A stretch of DNA of 64,000 bases, taken from NCBI RefSeq assembly GCF_900446695.1, contig NZ_UAVP01000003.1, forward strand, positions 372,001 to 436,000, written 5' to 3'. Under the pieces are notes generated by a model. The model made no database searches. It was not told the DNA's origin and worked only from the letters and a program-made list of their open reading frames with translations. The position numbers and the translations under genes are program-made. The stretch is from Capnocytophaga sputigena. Its GTDB lineage: Bacteria; Bacteroidota; Bacteroidia; Flavobacteriales; Flavobacteriaceae. The first letter of the stretch is position 1; every line of letters begins with the position of its first letter. Below are positions 1 to 7,418 of this stretch, in pieces.

Positions 1-375
1 TCCCAAAAGCATATAAGCATCGTCTATCTTATAGTTGCGTTGCACTCCTTTGAAGACCATAGAGTGACGCTGGATAGTTTTAATTGCTTTATCTTCAGCA
101 CGCTCGAAATTAGGATTTCCCATACCATCTAACTGTACCTTACCACTAAGCCCAATAGGTTCCACTGGCAAGACTTCACTAAAGTTATCTTGGTATTTTT
201 CGCGTAGTTCGTTAAGCCCTTTAGCATACGCCTCCTCACCATTGAAAAGCACATTGTACTTAGTAACTATAGGCTGCATTTGGCGGTTGTAGTAGGTGTT
301 AGCATTAGGGGTACAAGCTATTACAAGCCCTATAAAAACCCCTACAAAGGTGCTATATAATAAGATTTTTTTCAT
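1..375 (-). CDS. SprE/PorW-like gliding motility / type IX secretion lipoprotein (5' part)
   Basis: The gene starts with ATG at 375 and runs off the left edge of the window, so only about 125 N-terminal residues are visible. The N-terminus is a lipoprotein signal: MKKILLYS, a hydrophobic stretch, then a lipobox ending VIAC at about residue 21. Next come segments resembling TKYNVLFNGEEA and LPVEPIG, which I recognise from the TPR-rich SprE/PorW family needed for gliding and type IX secretion in Bacteroidota. Upstream on the same strand is a TATCTTCG element, a variant of the TAnnTTTG -7 box, near 409. The family call rests on memory of the N-terminal pattern and the TPR part is outside the window. 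Another TPR lipoprotein remains possible. Confidence 0.6.
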   Translation of the reverse strand, partial: MKKILLYSTFVGVFIGLVIACTPNANTYYNRQMQPIVTKYNVLFNGEEAYAKGLNELREKYQDNFSEVLPVEPIGLSGKVQLDGMGNPNFERAEDKAIKTIQRHSMVFKGVQRNYKIDDAYMLLG

Positions 376-748
376 TATATTTAGTGCTGTAAGAATGGGC
401 GAAGATACTACTTTTTTTGTAAAGTATGAAATCTTTAACACTAATTTAACGTGAATTTAATATCAGGAATATCATAAGATAAACTTTCTAAAGTCTCCCA
501 CGAATTTCACGAATTTACACAAAATCACAACTATATACCCCCCTATGTTACATTATCTCACAAATTTTCTCCTGACGGTGAATTATTTATGAGTATATAG
601 TAATACATTGTTATAAATCAATACTTTATTATATCAAATCAAGATTAAAATAAGAAAGAAAAGACCTCTAAACAGAGGAAAAACCAATTAAGTCTCTGAA
701 AAAGTAACAGACGGTATCCTCGGTTTTGCAAGCTTTGTTTAGAGTGAG
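376..748. other. Intergenic region with a short CACGAATTT repeat
   Basis: No gene is supported here. At about 498-516 the sequence CACGAATTT occurs twice in tandem, a motif of the dispersed intergenic CACGAATT repeats common in Bacteroidetes. A small hairpin (CCTCT 665-669, AGAGG 674-678) is present but has no T-run. The rest is AT-rich and featureless to me. Confidence 0.4.
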
Positions 749-874
749 TCACAACTCTGTCTTGTCTTTCTTCCCAATAATGAATACAATGGAGTCATTC
801 CCTTTCGTTATTCCGCAATACCTTATTTTGTGAGGGGAAGACGGTTTATATAAATAAGTGGCGGTTTGTTGTTT
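749..874 (-). pseudogene. In-frame continuation of the 875-1366 gene after a TAG codon
   Basis: This is a 41-codon open stretch in the same frame as the upstream gene, directly after its TAG and ending in TGA at 749-751. The translation looks like ordinary protein rather than random AT-rich sequence. It is best read as the original C-terminus of a gene of about 205 codons. An open run of this length by chance in AT-rich DNA is possible but not likely. Confidence 0.4.
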
Positions 875-1366
875 CTAAATCTCCTCCCATAGGATAAAGA
901 AATTCATATACAGTTCCTTAGCAGAAAGTTTAGGATACAGATAACGAATGAGCTTTTTAGTAAGTTTCCCTTTGCTCATCCCTGCAAAAATAAGTTCATC
1001 ACCCTTATACATTGTTAGTTGCTTGGTTGCTGTTGAAAAATGTATAGTAAGCACTTCTTTTCCGTTTGCATAGAATAGGAAACTACTCACTACATCATTT
1101 AGCAAAGGATATTCTTCTTTATACCCTCTTTTATTCCTTAATATCCTTAGCAAATGGTTTCCCTCTGATAGTGGAAGGCATTTTCTTCTCTCTGTGATAT
1201 GTTCTTCTTCAGGAGCTTCAGGCCACGAAGTTTCTTTTGTCCAGCCCGTACGATGTACAACTACAAGACTATCTATTTTTCCCTGATAGAGCTTGCTAAA
1301 ATCCATTGCTTTAGGATATTGCGCTAATGCGAGACAAGGGAGGAGGAGGAAAAATAAACGGAACAT
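875..1366 (-). CDS. Secreted hypothetical protein, possibly cut short by an in-frame TAG
   Basis: This encodes 163 aa. The first 15 residues form a signal peptide (basic start, LFFLLLP core, ALA before QYPK), so the product is probably periplasmic or secreted. I recognise no domain. The coding frame does not look finished at its TAG (875-877): the same frame continues open for 41 more codons to a TGA at 749-751. The extension has protein-like composition, including stretches such as KIRYCGITKGND and IVFIIGKKDK. The gene may have suffered an amber mutation, been misread in sequencing, or be read through. Its neighbours suggest no function. Confidence 0.6.
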   Translation of the reverse strand: MFRLFFLLLPCLALAQYPKAMDFSKLYQGKIDSLVVVHRTGWTKETSWPEAPEEEHITERRKCLPLSEGNHLLRILRNKRGYKEEYPLLNDVVSSFLFYANGKEVLTIHFSTATKQLTMYKGDELIFAGMSKGKLTKKLIRYLYPKLSAKELYMNFFILWEEI

Positions 1367-1522
1367 AGTTAAAGGTAGAAGAGTTGTTTGAATGTGAATA
1401 AATTCAAAAAATTTCTCTAATAGAAAAATTACATAATAGGTATTTTATTCTATTTTTTATTTGCAAATATTTAAGTGTAGAATAATTAATTTCTATGGTT
1501 TAAAAACATCCTAATTTTTGGT

Positions 1523-2230
1523 TTATATTTTATATTTTTCACTTTTAATGTATTCTTCTACAGAGTCAAGGAAATGAGTTAAATGTTCAATAGTAAAATC
1601 TTTATAATTTTTTAATCCTAAAATATTATCTATCTCATTATACGTAATTTCTCTTCCTATTTCAGAAAAAGACTTTTTGCCATGAACTAAGGAATTTCTA
1701 TATTCTTTTATTTTTTGTAGACATTTACCATGTTTATCCTCATTGTAATAATGTTTTGTAGAAAAGTCAATTCCTAAATCATTTGAGACCTTTCGTATCT
1801 TATTAGCATCAAGACTTCCTCCATATTCAATCCTATTAATTATTTCAATAGGTATATTATTTATTATTTCATCTACTATTTGATGAAATCTCTTAAATAG
1901 TCTTTTTTCTGTAATAGTTTCATCATATTTATATTTATGTTTAGACCAATATAGTCTAATTTTTTCACTAATATCTGTATATGAAAGATTTTGTTGCTTT
2001 ATTTCATCAAAAATAGCAACAACAGTATTAAGAATCGTAGATTCAATTAAATTATAAAGTATTAAAAAACCATTAGCTTTTAAAATCTTAAACAATTCAT
2101 CATTGATAATAAAAGGCTTTTCTTCACCTTTTTTAAATAGAAATACATATTCATACTCTACTTTTTCAAGGAAAGAAAAATAGTTCTCAACTTCACAAAC
2201 TTTTGAGTCAAAATCATTTCTAAAAATCAT
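1523..2230 (-). CDS. HEPN-like nuclease (MAE_28990/MAE_18760-type) of a defence cassette
   Basis: The 235-aa mostly helical protein carries the HEPN RNase motif R-x4-H as RNSLVH at residues 178-183, followed by HGKK. The N-terminal part (NGFLILYNLIESTILN at about 53-68) fits the MAE_28990/MAE_18760 HEPN-like family. HEPN proteins of this sort are typically metal-independent RNases used as toxins or abortive-infection effectors. It follows the DUF262 gene with only 2 nt between stop and start and is the last gene of the methyltransferase-DUF262-HEPN operon. I infer that it is the effector. Composition is very AT-rich, more so than the genes right of the prophage, which suggests horizontal acquisition. 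Confidence 0.65.
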   Translation of the reverse strand: MIFRNDFDSKVCEVENYFSFLEKVEYEYVFLFKKGEEKPFIINDELFKILKANGFLILYNLIESTILNTVVAIFDEIKQQNLSYTDISEKIRLYWSKHKYKYDETITEKRLFKRFHQIVDEIINNIPIEIINRIEYGGSLDANKIRKVSNDLGIDFSTKHYYNEDKHGKCLQKIKEYRNSLVHGKKSFSEIGREITYNEIDNILGLKNYKDFTIEHLTHFLDSVEEYIKSEKYKI

Positions 2231-2232
2231 TT

Positions 2233-3336
2233 TTATCCAAAACTTAAATCTTCTTTTTTTATTCTATTAAGTAAACAATCTCTTACAAATTCAATTCTAC
2301 TTATTAGTTTATTCCTATTATTAGCTGCATCAGATGTTGTATGTATTTTAAATTCTTTAGAATCAATCCAATCCATATACACAGGTTCTAAATTTATATT
2401 CTCTCTAAGTGCTAAATTAGTTCCTATTGAAATAGCTTCAAACCTAACTCTAGGAATGGCTTTTGTATTTTCCTCCTTTTTAAATCCATTTGGAAAATAT
2501 TTTTTAACAAAATTTAGAGTAGCATTCAGTTCATTTTGTTTCTTTATTTTTTCTTCTTCTGTAAAATTATCTTTTTTATTTGAGATATATTCATCTATAA
2601 ATGTTTTTACAGAATGTGAAAATTCCATATAATTATCTGAATAGGCAAAAAAACGAGAAATTAATTCTTCTTTTTCTCCTCTAAGTTTTTCAGAAGGTTT
2701 TGCTGAGGAAAAAACCTCATTAAAAAGAGTACTTTCTGAACAATCTAATATAAAAGAGTAGAAAGAATTTTTCATAAAAGCACCTTTTCGTATCTCTGCT
2801 TCTGTTAATTTTTTTCCTGTAGAATTTATTCGGTTGTAAATATCAGCTCTTATACCTTCATTTGCTTTCTCTGAAAAAACAAAGATCCTCAAACCTAAAT
2901 CCTTAAATTTTCGTTGTCTTGATGGATGTAAATCTTTAAATCTATAATTATTTAAATTTTCTAACAACTTTAAATTTGTAATCTTAAATTTATTATCAAC
3001 AAACTCCTTTATTGTTGTAAGTCTCTGAACTCCATCTATTAATTCCATATTGCCAGTCTCATCTAAAGTAAAGGCAAATAATGGAGGCATTGGGACTCCT
3101 AACATTAAAGATTCTATGAATTTGCATTTTAAATCATTTCCCCAGACAAAATTTCTTTGATAAGAAGGAATAAAGATTATAGAAGATAAGTTACTTTTTT
3201 CTAATTCATAATCTCTTCCTTTAAATTTTTCTAAAGCAATTTCTATAGTATATTCTCTAAGATTATAGTTATAATCTTGTTGTAGTTCTTTAATCTGTCT
3301 TTCTAACTCTTCTATACTTTCCTTTTTATTTTTCAT
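2233..3336 (-). CDS. DUF262 (ParB-like fold) domain protein of a defence cassette
   Basis: The 367-aa protein has the two DUF262 signatures, YQRNFVW at 59-65 and DGVQR followed by LTTI at 101-109. DUF262 adopts a ParB-related NTP-binding fold and occurs in GmrS-type subunits of modification-dependent nucleases and other defence proteins. No HNH-type DUF1524 nuclease domain is visible in the remaining ~250 residues, so this is a stand-alone DUF262 protein, perhaps the sensor or NTPase. The N-terminus (1-30) is a likely coiled coil. It starts one base after the methyltransferase stop and ends 2 nt before the HEPN gene, so the three genes are surely co-transcribed. Confidence 0.75.
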   Translation of the reverse strand: MKNKKESIEELERQIKELQQDYNYNLREYTIEIALEKFKGRDYELEKSNLSSIIFIPSYQRNFVWGNDLKCKFIESLMLGVPMPPLFAFTLDETGNMELIDGVQRLTTIKEFVDNKFKITNLKLLENLNNYRFKDLHPSRQRKFKDLGLRIFVFSEKANEGIRADIYNRINSTGKKLTEAEIRKGAFMKNSFYSFILDCSESTLFNEVFSSAKPSEKLRGEKEELISRFFAYSDNYMEFSHSVKTFIDEYISNKKDNFTEEEKIKKQNELNATLNFVKKYFPNGFKKEENTKAIPRVRFEAISIGTNLALRENINLEPVYMDWIDSKEFKIHTTSDAANNRNKLISRIEFVRDCLLNRIKKEDLSFG

Positions 3337-3337
3337 A

Positions 3338-4387
3338 TTATTTTAGTTTTAAATGCTGTTTTATACTTTTTGCTATCACTTCTCCCAATTTTACTGGAAC
3401 TGCATTCCCTATTTGTCTTGCTATATTTACAACAGGAAGGCTTCCTTCTTGTTCATTATAAAAAATATAATCTTTAGGAAATGTTTGGAATAAAGATGCT
3501 TCTCTTAAAGAAATAGCTCTATCTTGCTCAGGATGTCCAAATCTCCCGTTCCCATATCCTATACAATGAGTTGTCATTGTAGGAGATGGCTCCTCCCATT
3601 TCATCCTTCCATATACACTAGGATATGACTTTCCAGACTCTTTTTTATGACAAGCTAATTTAATATCATCATCCCAGTCCTTCCAACTTCCTCCATATGG
3701 AGTTTGTTGTATACGTTTCTTATTTAAAGGACTTAACTTTCTTGCATAATGAAGTCTATCCAATTCATTATATTCTCCATCTTTTATAGCAGGTAATTGT
3801 CCTATAGCATCTCTTACTGTTACATAATTATCTTTAGAATGAGTTTTATCTATGAGTTTAATATTACCAAATTTGGAAGCTAGTAAAACTAATCTTTTCC
3901 TATGCTGAGGAACACCATATTCAGGACAATTTACTATTTCATAATGAATAAAATACCCCATTTCTTCTAAAATTTTTAAAAAATCATTAAAAACAGGTGC
4001 TTTCTTAAAATTCAATAATTGTGGAACATTTTCCATAGAAACAATATCTGGATTAACTCCTTTTATCAATCTTGAAAATTCATAAAGAAGTTTCCATTTT
4101 TCTGTTTCTCTCTCTTCATCATCTTCTTTTTTATTTTTAAATGAGTATGATGAAAAAGGTTGGCAAGGAGCACATCCTACAAGTATTTTAATTTTTGTAT
4201 CTTTATATAATTTGTTAATATCTTCCTTTGTAACATCAGAGATATTTTTTGAAATAAATACAGCTCTATTATTTATTTCATAGGCATATTTGCAAGTATT
4301 GTCAATATCAAAACCTGCAATAACATTAAAACCCTCTTTAACAAATCCTTGTGATAAACCTCCTATTCCACAAAATAAATCTATGTA
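3338..4387 (-). pseudogene. C5-cytosine DNA methyltransferase, 3' part, 5' end separated by prophage
   Basis: The frame is open from the prophage junction to TAA at 3338. It encodes about 349 residues with all the C5-MTase catalytic motifs: I (DLFCGIGG), IV with the nucleophile (APCQPFS), VI (ENVPQ), VIII (PQHRKRL), and IX-X (IGNAVPVKLGE). It lacks a start codon: upstream of TAC ATA GAT the frame runs into phage-end sequence and a TAG. The missing 16 codons and promoter are at 39541-39680, beyond the prophage. Joined in frame, they give PIYIDLFCG and a 365-aa protein. A TTG at about 4069 lies inside the domain and is not a credible start. The enzyme would methylate cytosine and protect host DNA in a restriction or defence cassette. 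Confidence 0.85.
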
Positions 4388-4395
4388 TAATCCGC

Positions 4396-4431
4396 AAAAC
4401 GAAATGTACTAAAAATTAAAACGAAATGTAC
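4396..4431 (+). repeat. Phage right-end repeats, putative transposase-binding sites
   Basis: Two exact copies of AAAACGAAATGTAC lie at 4396-4409 and 4418-4431, spaced 22 bp (two helical turns) and starting 6 bp inside the inferred phage end. A near-identical inverted copy (AAAATGAAATGTAC on the minus strand) lies at 39488-39501 near the other end. Position, spacing and inversion suit MuA-type end-binding sites. This is inference from architecture. Confidence 0.55.
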
Positions 4432-4481
4432 ATTTTTTGAGCGTTTGAGCGGGGGTTGAAAGGGGCAAAGGTAATAAAAAA

Positions 4482-4516
4482 ACACGGATAGGCAGGGTGC
4501 TTATCCGTGTTTTTTT
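4482..4516. terminator. Bidirectional intrinsic terminator at the phage right end
   Basis: Stem ACACGGATA (4482-4490) pairs with TATCCGTGT (4502-4510). It is flanked by an A-run on the left and a T-run to 4516 on the right, so it can stop transcription in both directions. It directly follows the leftward adenine methylase gene and would insulate the host methyltransferase fragment from phage late transcription. Confidence 0.75.
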
Positions 4517-4527
4517 GCCTATACATA

Positions 4528-5325
4528 TTATATAGGGTAGTTGGAAGTAAGGACTTCTATACGCTTCTTGCCTGTGCTATTGCTGCTCCCTAAATGCATT
4601 GACACTTCTTTTTGATGCCAACCGTGCTGCTGTACGTATTTGGTTAGCTCTTCATTGTGGTAGGAGCTTAGCAGGAATTTGCCTTTGAGGGTGGCAAGTG
4701 TGGTTAATAGTTGGTTAAAATGTTCCTGTTCATAACCTCCGTAATGCCCTTGCTTGGCTCCTACATAGGGTGGATCTACATAGTGGAAGGTGTCGGGGGT
4801 GTCGTGGCGGGTGAGGACTTCGCTGGCATCGTTGTTGTCTATTTGAACGCCTCGCAGGCGAGCGGAGTAGGTGTCGGTAAAGTTGGTAATTTTGTTGTTG
4901 AGGGCTGACACGTTCTTGCTGTTGGTTGTGATACGGCAGTTACCAACTTGGTTAGAGTAACCGCAGTTAGTGGCGTACCAAAATGCCCACGCTTGTTGCA
5001 CTTCGGTAAAAGCAAAAGGGGCGTGGTAGATTACCAATGCTGACTTGTAGGCTTCACGGCTCACAACTGACTGCTGTACGAGGGTTTGTAGTTCGGCAAA
5101 GCGTGTTTGCAGGACTTTATAGAAGGTATAAACATTGGTATTAAAGTCGTTGATGATTTCGGTTTTGACGGGCTGTTTTGCCCAAAAGACTGCACCTCCT
5201 CCGAAAAAGGCTTCGGTGTAAATAGTATGTGCAGGGATAAGGGGTAGGATATGTGGCAGCATTGTTTGTTTTCCACCATAGTAGGATATTGGCGTACGTT
5301 GCCAAGTATTGGATGTTGATTTCAT
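4528..5325 (-). CDS. Phage DNA adenine methylase, D12 class (first of two)
   Basis: This is a 265-aa N6-adenine methyltransferase of the Dam/MethyltransfD12 type. SAM-binding elements are YYGGKQ at 15-20 and FFGGGAVFW at 40-48. The catalytic DPPY is at 184-187, followed by a Y/G-rich loop. Length matches the family. It lies at the phage right end, in the same place as Mu's modification gene mom, 12 nt downstream of a second, divergent D12 methylase. It probably protects phage DNA from host restriction. The recognition sequence cannot be read from the protein. Confidence 0.85.
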   Translation of the reverse strand: MKSTSNTWQRTPISYYGGKQTMLPHILPLIPAHTIYTEAFFGGGAVFWAKQPVKTEIINDFNTNVYTFYKVLQTRFAELQTLVQQSVVSREAYKSALVIYHAPFAFTEVQQAWAFWYATNCGYSNQVGNCRITTNSKNVSALNNKITNFTDTYSARLRGVQIDNNDASEVLTRHDTPDTFHYVDPPYVGAKQGHYGGYEQEHFNQLLTTLATLKGKFLLSSYHNEELTKYVQQHGWHQKEVSMHLGSSNSTGKKRIEVLTSNYPI

Positions 5326-5337
5326 TGCTTATGTTTC

Positions 5338-6159
5338 TTAGTATTTGTATATCATTAAATCTTCGTATGAACTTGAGTAATTGACACTTGTGCTAACGGT
5401 TACCCGCGTAGTGTTGTTGAATGGACTGGGGAGGTTGTATTCGTTGGCAAGGAAGTCGAAAAGGTCGAGGAGTTGTCCTTTATTGCTTCCGAAGTAGATG
5501 TAACGGGGCATTGTATTAAGTGCTTTGACTATGTGTAGGTAGTCCTTTAGCTTCCAATCTTGCGCACCACGGTAGGAACTGATGTCGGTAGAAAGATAGG
5601 GTGGGTCGAGGATAAAGACGGTATTTGGGGTATATTCAAACTCGGCGATGAGTTTGCGATAGTCGGTTTGACGACGTTCTACTCCTGCAAGATAACCATC
5701 AGCATTGTAGGGTGTTTGAGAAACTTTAGCATAGAAGCCGTCTTTAGCAAGGGCTTCCAAGCTGGTGGCGTACTTGCCGCTGAAAAGGAGATTGGCAGAG
5801 AGGGTAATATAATCTAAGGCTTCGGGTGGGTATTGGCGGAGGACTTCCAAAATAGTGGGTTTTACTTCATTGATACGAGTTCCTTTAGGGTGATTTGCTA
5901 CGATTGGGCGCAATTGGGCGATGATTTCGTTGGTGGTGGGTATGAGTGCCAATCGGTGAGCGAAGTCGTCGTAATCGTTCCATATTACGCGGGCGTTGGG
6001 ATGAGTGGTTTTGACGGTGTGAGAGAGCAAGCCTGAACCGCCGAATAGGTCGATGTAGGTGGCGTTGGCAGGGAAGTGTTTTAGGGCTTCTTTGAAGTGT
6101 TTGACAAATTTTCGCTTTTGCCCTTGAAAAGGTAATGGTGATGTAGTGTGATTTTTCAT
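5338..6159 (-). CDS. Phage DNA adenine methylase, D12 class (second)
   Basis: The 273-aa protein has the D12-family SAM motif DLFGGSGLL at 37-45 and catalytic DPPY at 185-188, with FQGQKRKF (11-18) as the N-terminal signature. It shares the fold but little sequence with its 265-aa neighbour, so the pair is not a recent duplication and may recognise different sites or be alternative modification genes. It is the first gene after the structured RNA element at 6263-6385, which is on the opposite strand. Role inferred: anti-restriction. Confidence 0.85.
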   Translation of the reverse strand: MKNHTTSPLPFQGQKRKFVKHFKEALKHFPANATYIDLFGGSGLLSHTVKTTHPNARVIWNDYDDFAHRLALIPTTNEIIAQLRPIVANHPKGTRINEVKPTILEVLRQYPPEALDYITLSANLLFSGKYATSLEALAKDGFYAKVSQTPYNADGYLAGVERRQTDYRKLIAEFEYTPNTVFILDPPYLSTDISSYRGAQDWKLKDYLHIVKALNTMPRYIYFGSNKGQLLDLFDFLANEYNLPSPFNNTTRVTVSTSVNYSSSYEDLMIYKY

Positions 6160-6170
6160 TTTTTTTAGTG

Positions 6171-6214
6171 TTAGTGTTCGGTTTATCTTCGGTTAGTGTT
6201 CGGTGCGAGCCGCA
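6171..6214. repeat. Copy 1 of a dispersed GTGTTCGG repeat
   Basis: About 44 bp here (containing GTTCGGTTTATCTTCGG and GTTCGGTGCGAGCCG) recur at 32868-32921 with one extra internal GTGTTCG unit. Short tandem units of this type are scattered repeats rather than genes. The second copy overlaps the end of a coding sequence. Confidence 0.6.
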
Positions 6215-6227
6215 CTGGTAGTGTTTT

Positions 6228-6258
6228 TTTGGTGTTTTAAAAAATAGTTGTACTTTTG
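6228..6258 (+). promoter_or_regulatory. Bacteroidetes-type promoter of the phage small RNA
   Basis: TTTG (6228-6231), 19 bp, TACTTTTG (6251-6258) matches the Bacteroidetes -33/-7 consensus exactly. The expected start at about 6264 coincides with the first base of the large hairpin. The 30-odd bases here are almost identical to the leftward promoter at 28048-28079, including the spacer AAAAAATAGTTG. Confidence 0.7.
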
Positions 6259-6262
6259 CAGT

Positions 6263-6385
6263 CCCCAACTTATAGGAAACAAAAAGCACGCTGACGCAGA
6301 AGACATATTGTCCTCCGCAGTCAGCGTGCTGATGTTTCTATGAATAAGTTGGGGAACTTTAGTAGAAAAGCGGAGGACATTTTTT
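6263..6385 (+). ncRNA. Predicted structured phage small RNA
   Basis: Directly downstream of a consensus promoter lies a long inverted repeat. CCCCAACTTA (6263-6272) pairs with TAAGTTGGGG (6345-6354), then an 8-bp helix with one bulged G, then AGCACGCTGAC (6285-6295) with GTCAGCGTGCT (6320-6330). The apical loop contains TGTCCTCCGC (6310-6319), which is perfectly complementary to GCGGAGGACA (6370-6379). A T-run follows at 6380-6385. The loop-tail pairing could be a pseudoknot, or an alternative terminator stem competing with the long hairpin. No ORF of note lies on this strand. It sits between the lysis genes and the methylases. Size about 120 nt. I recognise no known RNA family. Confidence 0.6.
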
Positions 6386-6448
6386 ATACTGCTATCCTCC
6401 TATTTTAGCAGTGCTTTAAAAGCGTTTTAAAAGCTGTTTAAATTCTTA

Positions 6449-6979
6449 TTAAATCTTCCACCGAAACGGCTTAAACTTCCAAATGATAAATACTAACACG
6501 GCAATAAGCAAGAGCCAAAGGGTATGCCTTACGGGGCTACTTGTCACTTGTTTGCTTACTTGCTTAACTTGAGTGTATGCGTGTTTTTGTACTTCGGCTT
6601 TAGTTCTTGTGTATGAATTATTATAAAGGGTACTATCAGCCTGCTGTAGGCTCTTAGAATGGGTGCTTGTAGCTCGTAGCTTAACCTTTCCGTTGAGTAC
6701 TCTTATAACTTCATTATCGCCGTCACGAATGCGGGTGTAGATAAGTTCACGTGGTTTGCCTACACTATCGGTGAGGCTTTCGAGTTCGAGTTCAAAGGAC
6801 TGGTCGGACTGGTGGGACAAGTCTGTTTTGCGACCTTCATAGGCAAAAAGCTGTGAACTATCCTTGTAATGGATAAAGTGCTCTTTCTGGGCGTGACGTT
6901 GCTCGGTAGAGGTGACCTTGCGGGTACGGCAACCTACTAAAGCAAGGAACGCTAATAATAATAGGGTTAATTTTCTCAT
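6449..6979 (-). CDS. Probable unimolecular spanin (outer-membrane lipoprotein with C-terminal TM)
   Basis: The 176-aa protein begins with a lipoprotein signal and lipobox LVGC at 14-17. A hydrophilic helical middle follows, and a single transmembrane helix near the C-terminus (about 154-167, LLLIAVLVF) ends in basic residues. A lipid-anchored N-terminus plus an inner-membrane C-terminus is the hallmark of u-spanins such as T1 gp11, which fuse the inner and outer membranes at the last step of lysis. It overlaps the amidase gene by 4 nt, confirming the lysis context. No sequence family was recognised, so the call rests on topology and position. Confidence 0.65.
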   Translation of the reverse strand: MRKLTLLLLAFLALVGCRTRKVTSTEQRHAQKEHFIHYKDSSQLFAYEGRKTDLSHQSDQSFELELESLTDSVGKPRELIYTRIRDGDNEVIRVLNGKVKLRATSTHSKSLQQADSTLYNNSYTRTKAEVQKHAYTQVKQVSKQVTSSPVRHTLWLLLIAVLVFIIWKFKPFRWKI

Positions 6980-7410
6980 TTGCTAATGTTTTTGTATTCG
7001 TCTTTTGCGTTGAAACAAGGGCAAGCTTTAGCTACTCCTGGGAAGTCTCTATGACCTAAGATTTCAGCTTGTGGGTATAAAGCCTTTAACTCTTTGAGAA
7101 GCTTTTTAAGGGCTTCTTTTTGGGCATCGGTGCGGGTGTCTTTGGGCTGCAGCGTGTTTTTATCTATCCCCCCAATATAACAGATACCGATGCTGTCCTT
7201 ATTGTGTCCTTCTACGTGGGCAGGAATTTTATTTACATCTCTGCCCTCTTCTATGGTGCCGTCGAGGCGTACGATGTAGTTGTAGCCGATTTCGTTAAAA
7301 CCTCTTTGTTTGTGCCATAAATTAATGTCTTTGGCGGTGTGGTCGCGACCTTCGGGGGTTGCCGAGCAGTGTACTACGAGGTAGCGGATGTTGCGTGTGC
7401 TTTTTTTCAT
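6976..7410 (-). CDS. Phage endolysin, N-acetylmuramoyl-L-alanine amidase (amidase_2)
   Basis: The 144-aa protein is of the T7-lysozyme type. The zinc ligands are visible as His14 in LVVHCSAT, His120 in GHRDF and a Cys in ACPCF (130-132), and the segment GYNYIVRLDG is typical of the fold. It has no signal peptide, so it needs a holin for export (candidate at 12205-12750). It would cut the amide bond between muramic acid and the stem peptide. It overlaps the spanin gene by 4 nt (ATGA). Confidence 0.9.
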   Translation of the reverse strand: MKKSTRNIRYLVVHCSATPEGRDHTAKDINLWHKQRGFNEIGYNYIVRLDGTIEEGRDVNKIPAHVEGHNKDSIGICYIGGIDKNTLQPKDTRTDAQKEALKKLLKELKALYPQAEILGHRDFPGVAKACPCFNAKDEYKNISK

Positions 7411-7418
7411 TGGGTTTG

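Noticed and set aside
4069-4072. TTG as start of a 243-aa methyltransferase
   Set aside because: The frame continues upstream through motifs I and IV, so this would be an internal start lacking the catalytic Cys. The gene is better explained as split.
5885-6289. 134-codon minus-strand frame overlapping the second adenine methylase
   Set aside because: It overlaps a gene with clear DPPY and SAM motifs on the same strand in another frame, and its Arg/His-rich translation is typical of a shadow frame.
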